This document shows positions 45,056-54,529 of a stretch of 64,000 nucleotides of DNA, in pieces. The notes below the pieces were generated by a model. The model saw only the letters and a program-made list of their open reading frames with translations. It had not been told where the DNA came from and did not search any database. Position 1 is the first letter of the stretch. Each line of letters starts with the position of its first letter. The DNA is taken from contig NZ_FZNL01000007.1 of NCBI RefSeq assembly GCF_900187965.1, positions 128,405 through 192,404 on the forward strand, read 5' to 3'. This DNA comes from Flavobacterium sp. ov086 (GTDB lineage Bacteria > Bacteroidota > Bacteroidia > Flavobacteriales > Flavobacteriaceae). Both the position numbers and the translations under genes were made by a program.

Positions 45056-46435
45056 TTATAATCCTGAATTGAATCTGTCTCCGTTGTTTTTACACCATTG
45101 TTTTAAATAACGACGCATGGCTAGTAATTCTTTTTTGTATGTTTTGTTTATCGCCAGATTGATTATTTCGCCAGGATCTGTAGTTAAATTGAAAAGCTGT
45201 TCTTTTAATTCGCCTTTGTTGTAAACAATGTATTTATAATCTTTTGTGATTACGGCACGTCCGCTAATGTTTAGGAGTTCTTCGTTATCGGCAAAATCAG
45301 TTTCGATCACTAATGTATCTCGCAGTTTTTCGGTTGGATTTTCTATTTTTTTGCTGATGTCAATTCCTCTTAAATAAGAAGGTTTTGGAACTCCCGTAAA
45401 ACCACAAATCGTTGGGATAATATCGGTGCCGTTGCAAACTAATAAATCATCTGTTCTTGGTTTCCATTCGCCAATTTTCGAAATAATAAAAGGAATTTTA
45501 GCTGATTCTTCGTATAATATTTGCTTCTGATTCCAGCTGTGTCCTGCATAACCGTCTCCGTGATCTGCTGTAAAAATGATAATGGTGTTTTTCTCGATGT
45601 TGTACTTTTGTAAAGAAGCAAGAACCATTTCGATATAACTGTCTACTTTTTCTACCAATCGGTTGTACGCCCAGCGGTATTGTCGCCATTGATCCCGATT
45701 CCAGTTTACCGTTGGATACGTTCTAAAACTTACTTTTTGCTGATCGCGAACAATTTTTGGTTCATTGTCTGGAATTTTCCAGTTGGCTGGTAATTGAGGA
45801 CATTGATCTGCGGGAGGTGCTTTTTCTAAAACATCCATTTTTAGATCTTCGTCACGTGCCCATTCGCAAATATCATGTGGATTCAAAAAGGAAGCTACGA
45901 GTAAAAATGGTGTGTTTTTATTTTCTTTAATAAATCTGGCACAGAAAGAAGGTGTTGCCGCATCATTATAATCCTGAAAATTGGTGTTTTCGATGTATTC
46001 AAAACCATGCTGGTTTTTCTTTGTGGTAGGAACGGGAAGATGCCATTTGCCTACATAACCGGTTTTGTATCCTCCGTTTTGGAAAATTTTTCCCATCATT
46101 AATAAATCTTCCGGCCATTGTCCGTCTTTTTCGGGAGCGTTACCTATAAATCCTGTTTGGAAAGGCATTTTTCCGCTCATTATGGCAGAACGTGACGGAG
46201 AACATAATGGCTGAGCACAATAAGCTTTTGTAAAACGTACTCCGTTTTGTGCCAGTTTGTCCATTGCGGGCGTGTGCAAATCAGTGTTTCCGGCAATGCT
46301 CATTGCATCAGCGGTTTGCTGATCGGTCATGATGATTAGAATATTAGGACGCGCAGTGGTTTGTGCGTTACTTAATACCGGAATATTTAGTACTCCTAAT
46401 AGACATAGAATTATTATGTTTTTTTGAAACATCAT
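45056..46435 (-). CDS. Sulfatase (formylglycine-dependent, S1 family)
   Basis: 459 residues with a signal peptide ending near SNAQ. The N-terminal metal site is RPNILIIMTDQQT. The maturation motif C78-S-P-S-R82 (in CAQPLCSPSRSAIMSGKMP) supplies the formylglycine, and GYVGKWHLP and FTADHGDGYAGH complete the active site. The C-S-P-S-R motif is read by the anaerobic-type maturase or a formylglycine generator; neither is in the window. The layout resembles GlcNAc-6-O-sulfatases of heparan PULs, but the position of the sulfate removed cannot be read from sequence. It heads an operon with the PL15-like lyase; a shared 17-base motif lies 85 bases upstream. Confidence 0.92.
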   Translation of the reverse strand: MMFQKNIIILCLLGVLNIPVLSNAQTTARPNILIIMTDQQTADAMSIAGNTDLHTPAMDKLAQNGVRFTKAYCAQPLCSPSRSAIMSGKMPFQTGFIGNAPEKDGQWPEDLLMMGKIFQNGGYKTGYVGKWHLPVPTTKKNQHGFEYIENTNFQDYNDAATPSFCARFIKENKNTPFLLVASFLNPHDICEWARDEDLKMDVLEKAPPADQCPQLPANWKIPDNEPKIVRDQQKVSFRTYPTVNWNRDQWRQYRWAYNRLVEKVDSYIEMVLASLQKYNIEKNTIIIFTADHGDGYAGHSWNQKQILYEESAKIPFIISKIGEWKPRTDDLLVCNGTDIIPTICGFTGVPKPSYLRGIDISKKIENPTEKLRDTLVIETDFADNEELLNISGRAVITKDYKYIVYNKGELKEQLFNLTTDPGEIINLAINKTYKKELLAMRRYLKQWCKNNGDRFNSGL

Positions 46436-46519
46436 ATCTACCTAATTTTAATAGATTGGTTTTTGGTTTTGTAAAGTCTTAAATGCAAGAACGAATTTAC
46501 TCAACAACCTTTTATTAAG

Positions 46520-46544
46520 GTTTTGAATTTGTGTAAAATGATAT
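46520..46544 (-). promoter_or_regulatory. Candidate regulator site shared with the GH88 upstream region
   Basis: TTACACAAATTCAAAAC (minus strand, 46520-46536) is identical to a stretch at 62165-62181 upstream of the GH88 gene. It lies 85 bases before the sulfatase start, against 99 bases in the GH88 case, and could be an HTCS binding site. Confidence 0.4.
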
Positions 46545-46584
46545 TAATTTTAGCTAAAAGCCTTTGAAATAGGTATAGTTGAGG

Positions 46585-46994
46585 AATAATCTCGCAATCC
46601 CGATAGCTATCGGGAGCGAAGTCGCAAAGTTTTTTTACGCAGATTGTGTAGATTTTTTTTTGGCCACGAATTGCACGAATTTTTTTAATTCAATATGATT
46701 ATCGTGTTGTTTTGTCATTTCGAACGAGAAATCTCCACGAGAAGCTCGACAAAGATTGGATTCACATTACGGAGTTACTTGCGGAGATTTCTCGTTCGAA
46801 ATGACAGAAACATACAGATTCGCCTTAATTACCAGAACACAGTTGAAAAAAATTCGTGCAGATTCGTACAATTACTTCGTCTGTTCGCTCTTTCAGGCTC
46901 GGGTCGTGGCAGAAATAACCACAAAAAAAGACGCAAAGAATATAAAAAACTTTGCGTCTTTGCTCCCGATAGCTATCGGGATTGCGAGATTATT
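46585..46994. mobile_element. Intergenic element with perfect 33-bp inverted ends
   Basis: 46585-46617 and 46962-46994 are exact inverted copies (AATAATCTCGCAATCC then CGATAGCTATCGGGAGC). Inside, 46713-46736 and 46783-46806 form a perfect 24-bp inverted pair (TGTCATTTCGAACGAGAAAT then CTCC). Short overlapping frames here are in repeat sequence and do not look real. It fills most of the gap between the sulfatase and ROK genes. Confidence 0.7.
46922..46959 (-). terminator. Intrinsic terminator after ROK kinase gene
   Basis: AGACGCAAAG (46929-46938) pairs with CTTTGCGTCT (46950-46959). On the minus strand the stem is followed by TTTTTTT. It lies 45 bases past the ROK stop, inside the larger inverted element. 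Confidence 0.8.
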
Positions 46995-47004
46995 CTATTA
47001 TTTA

Positions 47005-47955
47005 TTAAGCGTTTTTAAACTTTTGAAATGCATTCGCGCAAGCACCCAATAATCCGGCTTTGTTCCCTAATTCTGCTGCTACAATTTTGCTGTGGGCAAA
47101 AGAAATAGGAAGCGCACCTGTTTTAACTCTTTGGGTTAATTCATCAATGTAAAACTGACCTGCTTCACTTATTCCTCCGCCAATAATTACTTTCTGCGGA
47201 CTAAATATGTTTACAAAATTGACGATTCCGGCAGCTAAATAATCGAAATGATGCTGCATGGTTTTCACCGCATGATCTTCTCCCGAAAGGTATTTTTCGA
47301 TAATGGTTTTGCCATCGATATTTTCTTCAGCTGCTGTGTTTTGAGTTTTGTAATAGTTGATTAATGCCGTAACAGATGCGTAGGTTTCTAAACATCCTCG
47401 TCCGCCGCAATTGCATAATATTCCGTTTTGCTGAATTACAGTATGTCCTAATTCACCGCCACGATTTTTGAAACCGCTGTAAAGTCCTTTATTAATCATA
47501 ATTGCTCCGCCAATTCCTGTGCCAATGGTTAGAAAAACAGCATCGGTACTGTCCTTTGCTGCGCCGTAAATTAATTCGGCAAGACCCATTAAGTTCGCAT
47601 CATTATCAATTACAATATTATGTCCTGTACGATCTTTTAGAATTTTACCTAATGGTAATTGCTCAAAACCGGGTAAATTAACACCTCCGCCAATAATAAC
47701 ATCATCTTCGATGAGACCGGGAAAGCCAATTCCGATACCTACAATTGGTTCTTTTAATTGATCTGTACATTGTTTAATGGCGTCAATCATCAAGTTGATG
47801 ATTTCAGCTTCGGTTTTAGCTTCTTTTAAGGATACTATAAACGAAAATAAAATTTCTCCCAATTCATTAACAACACCACATTTAAGTGAAGTACCACCAA
47901 TATCTATCCCAATTGCATGTGATTTTGACATTTGTGTATCATTTTTGGCAACCAT
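47005..47955 (-). CDS. ROK family sugar kinase
   Basis: 316 residues. ATP-binding IGIDIGGTSLKCGVV, catalytic Asp in VIDNDANLMGLAE, HTVIQQNG and the ROK zinc motif CNCGGRGCLETYAS. ROK kinases phosphorylate glucose, N-acetylglucosamine, N-acetylmannosamine or fructose. In a heparan PUL that also encodes a NagB fusion, glucosamine or N-acetylglucosamine is the likely substrate. The ATG at 47955 is preceded by AAGGAG, which supports it over an in-frame ATG at 47931. It lies 186 bases downstream of the SusD gene. Confidence 0.9.
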   Translation of the reverse strand: MVAKNDTQMSKSHAIGIDIGGTSLKCGVVNELGEILFSFIVSLKEAKTEAEIINLMIDAIKQCTDQLKEPIVGIGIGFPGLIEDDVIIGGGVNLPGFEQLPLGKILKDRTGHNIVIDNDANLMGLAELIYGAAKDSTDAVFLTIGTGIGGAIMINKGLYSGFKNRGGELGHTVIQQNGILCNCGGRGCLETYASVTALINYYKTQNTAAEENIDGKTIIEKYLSGEDHAVKTMQHHFDYLAAGIVNFVNIFSPQKVIIGGGISEAGQFYIDELTQRVKTGALPISFAHSKIVAAELGNKAGLLGACANAFQKFKNA

Positions 47956-47999
47956 AATACTCCTTTTTATTTTATTGTTTCTTTTCTCTTACAAACGAT

Positions 48000-48024
48000 T
48001 AATGCAGAACTATGTTCTGCATTA
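48000..48024. other. 11-bp perfect hairpin between SusD and ROK genes
   Basis: TAATGCAGAAC (48000-48010) pairs with GTTCTGCATTA (48014-48024) around TAT. No T-run follows on the minus strand, so it is more likely an RNA-stability or attenuation structure than a full terminator. Confidence 0.5.
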
Positions 48025-48141
48025 ACGTCCATAAACTTATTCATTTCTAAATAAATTCCAATCATTTTTTTAGGTCTTTTTGATCTTTATTGTTAAAAAA
48101 GTAAGATTGTCTTTTTTCAGTGCTTATGACTTTTATAAGTT

Positions 48142-50028
48142 TTAATAGTTTGGATTTTGGCGTGTAATATTTCTATTTACATCTGTTTCATTTTGTGGAT
48201 AAGGATATAATTCATGTTTACCGATAACAAAATTGTTAATTGATGGATAGAAGTAGTTGGAACGGATTAATTTAACCGCCGCATTTGTTTCGATTATTTT
48301 ATCAGACAAAATTCCCCATCTAATTAAATCTGCTCTGCGTAATCCTTCTCCGGAAAGTTCCATGGCTCTTTCTTTTTGTAAAGCTTTAAGAAATTCGGCT
48401 TTGCTTAATCCTGATTTAAGATTAATTTGGGTTTGCGTTGGTTTTGTTAAAAGTCTTGCTGTTGCTGTTGCTCCAGACCCTTTTCCGTTTGTGCTGGTAA
48501 TAGTTACTGTTGGTACAGAAGTGTATCCGTCACCAGAACGCAACATTGCAGTTGTACCAATACTGCCACTTGCAAGTGTTACTACCGCTGCCGAAGCATC
48601 AGAACCACCACCGCCTGTAATTGTTATTAAAACATTTGCTGCTGCAGTATATCCGGTACCTTTATCTACAATATCAATAGCAATTCCGCTTCCTTGAATA
48701 TCTGCTCCAAAACCTCTTCTTCTTACTTGATTTATAGCATCATAAGCAATTGGATTTGGACCTTCATTTAATTCATTTTCTACTTCAGCTCGCATTAAAA
48801 GCAAATCAGAATAACGCATAACAACCCAATTAATATGTGTGTAAACTCGTTCTGCAGTTGCATTAGTCTGATATTCACGGCTCCATTTAGCAACCGTCCA
48901 ACTTTCATCTTGTCTTGCCGTTAAAAGTGCAACTTTATTTCCTAACGCATTTATGGAATAGGTTGCAATCGAAAAATCTCTTCTTTGATCTTGCGGATCA
49001 AAACTATTATAAAATGGTTTTGGAACTAAACATCTTGCAATATTCGACGGATAAAAACCATTTGCTGTAGTTGGTCCGTTGAAATTTCCAACCCACGATG
49101 CATTTCCTATGTTTCCTGACGGATTGTAAAACGCAACCTGAAAAATGTTTTCAGTTGGTTCTAAAACATGCTGACATTGGTTTTTAAATACTTTAGCATA
49201 AGACGGATTTAATTTATACGGATTTTGAGCCATAACGTCATTAATTTGCTGTTGTGCTAATCTGTAATAGTCTTTATAGTTTTCAGGACGTTTCATGGTT
49301 CCATCTGTATTTAAAGAATATCCTCCGGCAAATAAAGCAACTCTTGCCAGCATTGATTTGGCTGCCCATTTGTTGATACGTTCATCTGTAGGTGTTGACT
49401 CAGGTAAAACAAGAGCAGCTTCCTGCATGTCTTTTATAATTTGAGTGTATATTTCTTTACGATCCACAAGTGCTCCTTTTAGATTATCACCTGATTGTGA
49501 ACTTTTGGTTTTAAAAGGAACATCGCCCCATAAACGAACAAGTTCAGAATAATAAAACCCGCGCAAGAATTTAGCTTCACCAATTAATCGGTTTAATTGC
49601 TCTTTTTGATTATCAGTTCCATTGCCATAAAGTGTCATTTGAGGTATTTTCTCAATGACTACGTTTGCTCTGTCAATTCCTTCATAAAGTTTGCTCCATG
49701 AATTGTAAAAAGCGATCGTTTGAGAGATTCCCTGATAATGCGCGATTGCTCTCCAATCGTCAGCGCCTTCTCCGCTCATTTGTACAATATCAGTATCTGC
49801 ATCAAACATTAATGAAATATTCCATCCATAACTATCCATCGACGACATTGATTCGTAAACGCCCAATGTAGCCATGGTAGCTTCGTCTACATTTTTGAAA
49901 AAATTAGCTGTCGTGAAATAAGAATAAGGTGTTACTTCGATTTCTTTATCACAGGAATTAAGAGGCAATAGGAGACAGGCAATACCTGCTGCAACAATGG
50001 CTCTGCGAGAAAATATATTATTTTTCAT
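48142..50028 (-). CDS. SusD/RagB-family lipoprotein with an inserted glycine-rich double repeat
   Basis: 628 residues, lipoprotein signal (LLPLNSC, Cys26). SusD features: FTTANFFKNVDEATMATLGVYE, YEGIDRANVVIEKI, GEAKFLRGFYYSELVRLWGD, MRYSDLLLMRAEVENEL and the C-terminal KERAMELSGEGLRRADLIRWG. Between NQVRRRGFGAD and SKAEFLKALQKERA, where most SusD proteins have a short loop, lie about 85 extra residues (~447-530) with two ~30-residue repeats: GTGYTAAANVLITITGGGG and GDGYTSVPTVTITSTNGKG. It is the surface glycan-binding partner of the SusC encoded 16 bases upstream. Confidence 0.93.
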   Translation of the reverse strand: MKNNIFSRRAIVAAGIACLLLPLNSCDKEIEVTPYSYFTTANFFKNVDEATMATLGVYESMSSMDSYGWNISLMFDADTDIVQMSGEGADDWRAIAHYQGISQTIAFYNSWSKLYEGIDRANVVIEKIPQMTLYGNGTDNQKEQLNRLIGEAKFLRGFYYSELVRLWGDVPFKTKSSQSGDNLKGALVDRKEIYTQIIKDMQEAALVLPESTPTDERINKWAAKSMLARVALFAGGYSLNTDGTMKRPENYKDYYRLAQQQINDVMAQNPYKLNPSYAKVFKNQCQHVLEPTENIFQVAFYNPSGNIGNASWVGNFNGPTTANGFYPSNIARCLVPKPFYNSFDPQDQRRDFSIATYSINALGNKVALLTARQDESWTVAKWSREYQTNATAERVYTHINWVVMRYSDLLLMRAEVENELNEGPNPIAYDAINQVRRRGFGADIQGSGIAIDIVDKGTGYTAAANVLITITGGGGSDASAAVVTLASGSIGTTAMLRSGDGYTSVPTVTITSTNGKGSGATATARLLTKPTQTQINLKSGLSKAEFLKALQKERAMELSGEGLRRADLIRWGILSDKIIETNAAVKLIRSNYFYPSINNFVIGKHELYPYPQNETDVNRNITRQNPNY

Positions 50029-50044
50029 TTTTCTAAACTTTAAA

Positions 50045-53000
50045 TTATAGCGAAATATTTAATCCTGTCAAAAAGGATTTACTTCTGGGATAAGCACTAA
50101 AATCTACTCCTCTGGTTATGGCATTATTAAGTACACTTACTTCTGGATCATATCCTGAATATTTGGTAAATACATATAAATTATAGGCGGTAAAATAGAT
50201 TCTCAGGTTTGAGATTTTCGATTTCTTTAGCCATTCTTTTGGTAATGTATAACCAAGGCTTATATTGTTGATTCTTAAAAACGAACCATCTTCGATAATA
50301 TCACTGTACAAACGTCCGGTAGCATTACCTGCATAAGACGGATTTGTTTTACCAACATTTGCGGCAGCTAATTCAGTAGGGTCTGTAATGCGTTGTCCCG
50401 CTGCATTTATAGTTGTCCATCGATCTGCATAGATTGCAAATGTGTTTAAGTTTTCAAAGTTTAACCTTGAATTGTTTAATACGTTTGCGTTGTAAATATC
50501 ATTGCCCACTGTAAAATCAAGAAATATACTCAGATCAATTCCTTTATAGCTAAAAGTATTGTTTAAACCTCCTGTAAATTTAGGACTAGCATTACCAATT
50601 GCAGTTCTGTCAAGATCATTGATTACACCATCAGGAGTTCCGTTTGGACCACTAATATCTTTAAACTTAATGAATCCCGGCTGTACAGCAACATTATCCT
50701 TAACAACACCTGTTTTTAAAGTATAAGCGCTTGTCGCTGGGTTATAATCAAAATCACTTACCTGATACAATCCATCACGAACATATCCGTACATTACACC
50801 AACTGGTTTGCCTACTTGTAAAATATAATCACTCTTATCGGTGTAACTATTTGTTATTAGTGAATTTTCGCCTTCGCTTAAGGAAAGTACTTTTGTTTTA
50901 TTAAATGCTATATTAAAACTTGTATTCCAATTGAAATTATCGGTTTTAATGTTTGTAGTATTTAATGTAAACTCTATTCCGCGGTTTGAAGTAGCTCCAA
51001 TATTCTGAAATTGTTTCTTGAATCCGGAACTTGAAGGAATACGGGTGTTATAAAGTAAATCCTGAGAACGGTTTTCATAAAGTTCTGTTGTAAGTGAAAT
51101 TCTTTGTTTGAAGAATCCTAAATCTAAACCAAGGTTGGTTGATTTTGTAGCTTCCCATTTCAGGTATGGATTAGGCAGATTGTTTTGAAATGCCGTAATG
51201 TTTACCTGATTGTTTAGCGGATAAGATCCTGAATTGAAAATACCTAATGCAGCATAATTTGCGATTCTGTTATTTCCTGCTTCTCCATAACTAAAACGGA
51301 ACTTCAAATCAGAGAATACTGGTAATTGCCTCATGAAATCTTCCTCGATAACTCTCCACGCCAAAGATACTGACGGAAAATATCCCCATCGGTTTTCGGT
51401 ACCAAATTTAGAAGAACCATCGGCTCTGATACTTGCCGAAACTAAATATCTGTTTTTGAATGAGTAGTTTGCTTTTCCAAAGAAAGATAATAGTTTATCA
51501 TCTTCGGCAAATGTTGTAGGGATTCCGGCAATGGTTCCTAATTGCAGTTTGTCCCATCCTAAATTAACATCAGGAAAAGCAGATGCAGAAGCAGTAATTC
51601 CTTCGGCATAATTATAAATATATTCTTGTCCTGCAGTTACATCAAACTTGTGATTGTTTAAAGTTTTGCTGTACGTTAAGACGTTGTTGTAGTTTAAACG
51701 AGTCGAAATATTTTGTGTAACGCCACCATTTGCACCTCCGGATCTAATTGCCTGTATACCATCGGCACCATTAAAATATTTGTTTTTCTCGCTGTTATCA
51801 GTATAACTAATTAATCCCGAGTACACTAAATCTGGAGTAATGTTGTATTTAAGCTGCATACTCATGTTTATCGATCTTGTAACCGCTTCTCTTTTTTGAT
51901 TTTCGATCGTAACAAGCGGACTCTGAAGCGCTGGTGAAGCCTGATTGTCTAATGGATCAACCGTTAAATACTTCAAATCTTCATCAGATCCTGTACTTCC
52001 AATCGTTGGTCGGTATTGCAATACGTTTTGCAACATGCTTAATCTCGCATTTCCACCATCTGCCGGAGATAATCCGGTTACTTTTTGATTCGAAAAATTG
52101 ACAATTGCATTAACCGAAAGTTTATTAGTCAAATTATGAGTTACAGAAAGTTTTGCAATATTTTTGACAGATTCGCTTCCTAACATAATTCCCTGATCGT
52201 TATTTACAGAATAAAACGCGTTGAATCTGGTGTCATTCTCGCCTCCGTTAATGCCTATTTTGTGGTATTGACTTACTACGGCATTTCCAAAAACTTCGTC
52301 TTGCCAATTGATACCTTTTCTGTTTTTGTAAAGACCTTCCAGCTGATCGTAAGTGCCGTAATTATCTTCAAATTTCTGTTGTCTTACAGCATCTGTAATT
52401 GCTCCTTCATACATTAATTGCGTATATTGATACGGATTCATCATCGGAAGTTCTTTTGCAATTGTTTTTATTCCTCCGTAAGTATCGTAACTCAATTGTA
52501 GTTTTCCACCTTTTGCTCTTTTGGTAGTTACTAAAACGACACCGTTTGCACCTTGCGCACCATAAATAGAAGTTGATGATGCATCTTTTAAAACATCAAT
52601 AGTTTCAATATCTGTAGGATCCAGAAAGTTCAATCCGCCAGTTTGGGCAACACCGTCAACAACGTACAAAGGCTCGTTACTTTGCGTGATAGAAGTTCCT
52701 CCACGAATTCTTAACGATGGCTGCGCACCCGGAGTTCCGTCAGGCATTGTAACCTGCATACCTGCAATACGTCCTTGTAATGCCTGAGCTACGTTTTGCA
52801 CCGGAACTTTTGCAATTTCTTCTCCTTTAACAGAGGAAACTGCTCCGGTAATATTTTTTCTGGCTTTTGTTCCGTAACCTACCACAACTACCTCATCAAG
52901 ATTATTGGTGTCATCGACCAATTTGGTATTGATAAGCGTTCTGTTTTTAACTTGTTCTTCTTTTGGTTTGGTACCAATATAAGTAAAAACCAAAGTTGCA

Positions 53001-53197
53001 TTCGGTTTTACCTTAATTTGATATTCACCATCAATAGAAGTAACGGTGCTGTTTTTTGTTCCTTTTTCAGAAACTGTCGCTCCCGGCATTGGCATGCTTT
53101 GCGCATCTGTTACTATACCTTTTACGGTGATAGCGTCCTGGCCGTACATAACTGTACAAGCGGTGAGCAATAAAAATAAAAATAGAGTCCTTTTCAT
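50045..53197 (-). CDS. SusC-family TonB-dependent transporter of the glycosaminoglycan PUL
   Basis: 1050 residues. Signal peptide (LFLFLLLTACTVMYGQ), carboxypeptidase-like domain ~23-95 (VKGIVTDAQSMPMPGATVS), the DEVVVVGYGTKARKNITGAV box, plug (VAQALQGRIAGMQV, LRIRGGTSITQSNEPLYVV, ASSTSIYGAQGANGVVLVTT) and a 22-strand-type barrel ending FLTGLNISL. There is no STN domain, as expected for a PUL controlled by a HTCS rather than by an ECF sigma factor. It forms the outer-membrane import channel with the SusD encoded 16 bases downstream. Probable cargo is heparan or chondroitin oligosaccharide. Confidence 0.95.
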   Translation of the reverse strand: MKRTLFLFLLLTACTVMYGQDAITVKGIVTDAQSMPMPGATVSEKGTKNSTVTSIDGEYQIKVKPNATLVFTYIGTKPKEEQVKNRTLINTKLVDDTNNLDEVVVVGYGTKARKNITGAVSSVKGEEIAKVPVQNVAQALQGRIAGMQVTMPDGTPGAQPSLRIRGGTSITQSNEPLYVVDGVAQTGGLNFLDPTDIETIDVLKDASSTSIYGAQGANGVVLVTTKRAKGGKLQLSYDTYGGIKTIAKELPMMNPYQYTQLMYEGAITDAVRQQKFEDNYGTYDQLEGLYKNRKGINWQDEVFGNAVVSQYHKIGINGGENDTRFNAFYSVNNDQGIMLGSESVKNIAKLSVTHNLTNKLSVNAIVNFSNQKVTGLSPADGGNARLSMLQNVLQYRPTIGSTGSDEDLKYLTVDPLDNQASPALQSPLVTIENQKREAVTRSINMSMQLKYNITPDLVYSGLISYTDNSEKNKYFNGADGIQAIRSGGANGGVTQNISTRLNYNNVLTYSKTLNNHKFDVTAGQEYIYNYAEGITASASAFPDVNLGWDKLQLGTIAGIPTTFAEDDKLLSFFGKANYSFKNRYLVSASIRADGSSKFGTENRWGYFPSVSLAWRVIEEDFMRQLPVFSDLKFRFSYGEAGNNRIANYAALGIFNSGSYPLNNQVNITAFQNNLPNPYLKWEATKSTNLGLDLGFFKQRISLTTELYENRSQDLLYNTRIPSSSGFKKQFQNIGATSNRGIEFTLNTTNIKTDNFNWNTSFNIAFNKTKVLSLSEGENSLITNSYTDKSDYILQVGKPVGVMYGYVRDGLYQVSDFDYNPATSAYTLKTGVVKDNVAVQPGFIKFKDISGPNGTPDGVINDLDRTAIGNASPKFTGGLNNTFSYKGIDLSIFLDFTVGNDIYNANVLNNSRLNFENLNTFAIYADRWTTINAAGQRITDPTELAAANVGKTNPSYAGNATGRLYSDIIEDGSFLRINNISLGYTLPKEWLKKSKISNLRIYFTAYNLYVFTKYSGYDPEVSVLNNAITRGVDFSAYPRSKSFLTGLNISL

Positions 53198-54184
53198 AAT
53201 TTTTTTTAAATTGGAATAAGTGTGAGCTTAATTCCTATTGATATTATTTAAGTTTAGTTTTCGTCTTGTTATATAAATTGTCCGCTTTCTTGGTGCAATA
53301 TCAAATGATGAATATTATATCATTTGCGCAAGATTATGAGTAAAATTTCAAAACTACATTGGTAGTAAAAATGATTTTAATGTTACTTATCAGTTTCATT
53401 ATATCAATCGCTCAATTGTTGTTTGCGGAGAAAATTATAACAATAAATTAACTTACAAAAGGGGCTGGGGAATTTTCCGTTTAAAAAATAAAAGAAGATT
53501 CTGTTGCGGTTGGTTCATTTTCTTTGGATTGGTCATGTTTTTTTTGATTTAATAAAAACAAATATAGAAATCGACTATATATGACAGTTTTGAAAATGTC
53601 CAAATTAGTATTGATTTTGATTAATTGTACTTTTAAAACCCTTGAAATTACTGGTGCAAACAAGGTTTTGAGTTCTTTTTATAGTTTCGATTCTATGCAG
53701 AAAGCACCGTTTTTACTGAACATTTTTGAAATAGTTTGCGCAGCATAATTGTTAAATTAAAGTGAGTTCATTGTTAACGAAAACGATGTAAATTTTAGCA
53801 AATTTATACTAAATGAAGAGTTGTTTTTTTTGATTTTTCAGATAAAACTGATAAAAGTATTTTAAGGAATTAGTTTTAAGATTCGTTGTGAAAAGAGATT
53901 TGTAGAAGATTTGAAGTTTAACGGAAGTTTAAGTGGAAGAAGTTATGGGAATGGAGCAATTTTCAAGAGAAAAATATACACGGCTTTGTCATTTCAAGAC
54001 AAGAGACCCGAGCGATAGTGAACAGACGAAGTAAATCTCCGTAAGTAACTCGACAGAGCTTGGTCTTTGCGAGGAACGAAGCAATCACACGAAGCATAGT
54101 TATTAATTGATTAAGTAAATGAGATTGCTTCGTTCCTCGCAAAGACAGGATTGGGTTAGGATTGTGAATGTCTTTAACAAAAAG
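53198..54184. other. Long intergenic leader region upstream of the PUL SusC gene
   Basis: No convincing gene is seen in this part of the 1332-base gap. A -7-like TAGTTTTG lies on the minus strand at 53349-53356 and CATTTGCGCAAGAT at 53321-53334 loosely resembles the GH88/sulfatase upstream motif. A perfect 24-bp inverted pair, GTCTTTGCGAGGAACGAAGC plus AATC, is at 54063-54086 and 54123-54146. A small RNA or long 5' leader cannot be excluded. Confidence 0.4.
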
Positions 54185-54217
54185 AAACCCGACAGGTTTC
54201 TAAAACCTGTCGGGTTT
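54185..54217. repeat. Perfect 15-bp palindrome
   Basis: AAACCCGACAGGTTT, loop CTA, AAACCTGTCGGGTTT. It resembles the CAAGGTTTT-type palindromes at 42157 and 42257 in design. It may serve as a hairpin in the intergenic region after the heparinase III gene. Confidence 0.7.
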
Positions 54218-54252
54218 GCTATATAATTAAGTTAAGGAAAAATCTAAAGGAC

Positions 54253-54511
54253 CAATTTGTTACGGAAAATATTTCATCACTTTGTTTTTGTTCCATCGGA
54301 ACATTTCATTGGTAACCCAATAAATTAGGCGTTTTTTCTACGTTCCATAGGAACGTTTGAATTTTTAAATAATATTGGTAAAAACAGATAAAGATTACAT
54401 ATACAATTTCTCAAACGTCCCAATGGGACGATGTTTCTCACGATGCATTTTTTTTCTGCCAATGAGGTGTTCCAATGGAACAGAATCTAAAAATATCTTA
54501 GCTTAAATGTC
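54253..54511. repeat. Palindromic intergenic element, copy E (~260 bp)
   Basis: Same order of parts as copy D: GTTCCATCGGAACATTTCAT (54290), ACGTTCCATAGGAACGT (54340-54356), CGTCCCAATGGGACG (54416-54430) and the inverted end at 54456-54481. It ends 18 bases before the heparinase III stop codon. Confidence 0.75.
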
Positions 54512-54529
54512 TAAAATCTAAAAACTTCT

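Noticed and set aside
46695-47052. Two overlapping plus-strand frames of ~100 codons
   Set aside because: They lie in different frames within the inverted-repeat element and extend past the ROK stop. Composition is that of palindromic intergenic DNA.
48257-48697. 146-codon open frame on the plus strand opposite the SusD insert
   Set aside because: It is antisense to an intact SusD gene, and its openness follows from the repetitive Gly/Thr-rich insert. No signal, motif or promoter supports it.
53481-53663. 60-codon minus-strand frame in the susC upstream gap
   Set aside because: Short, no homology recognised, no promoter or start context; probably chance in AT-rich DNA.
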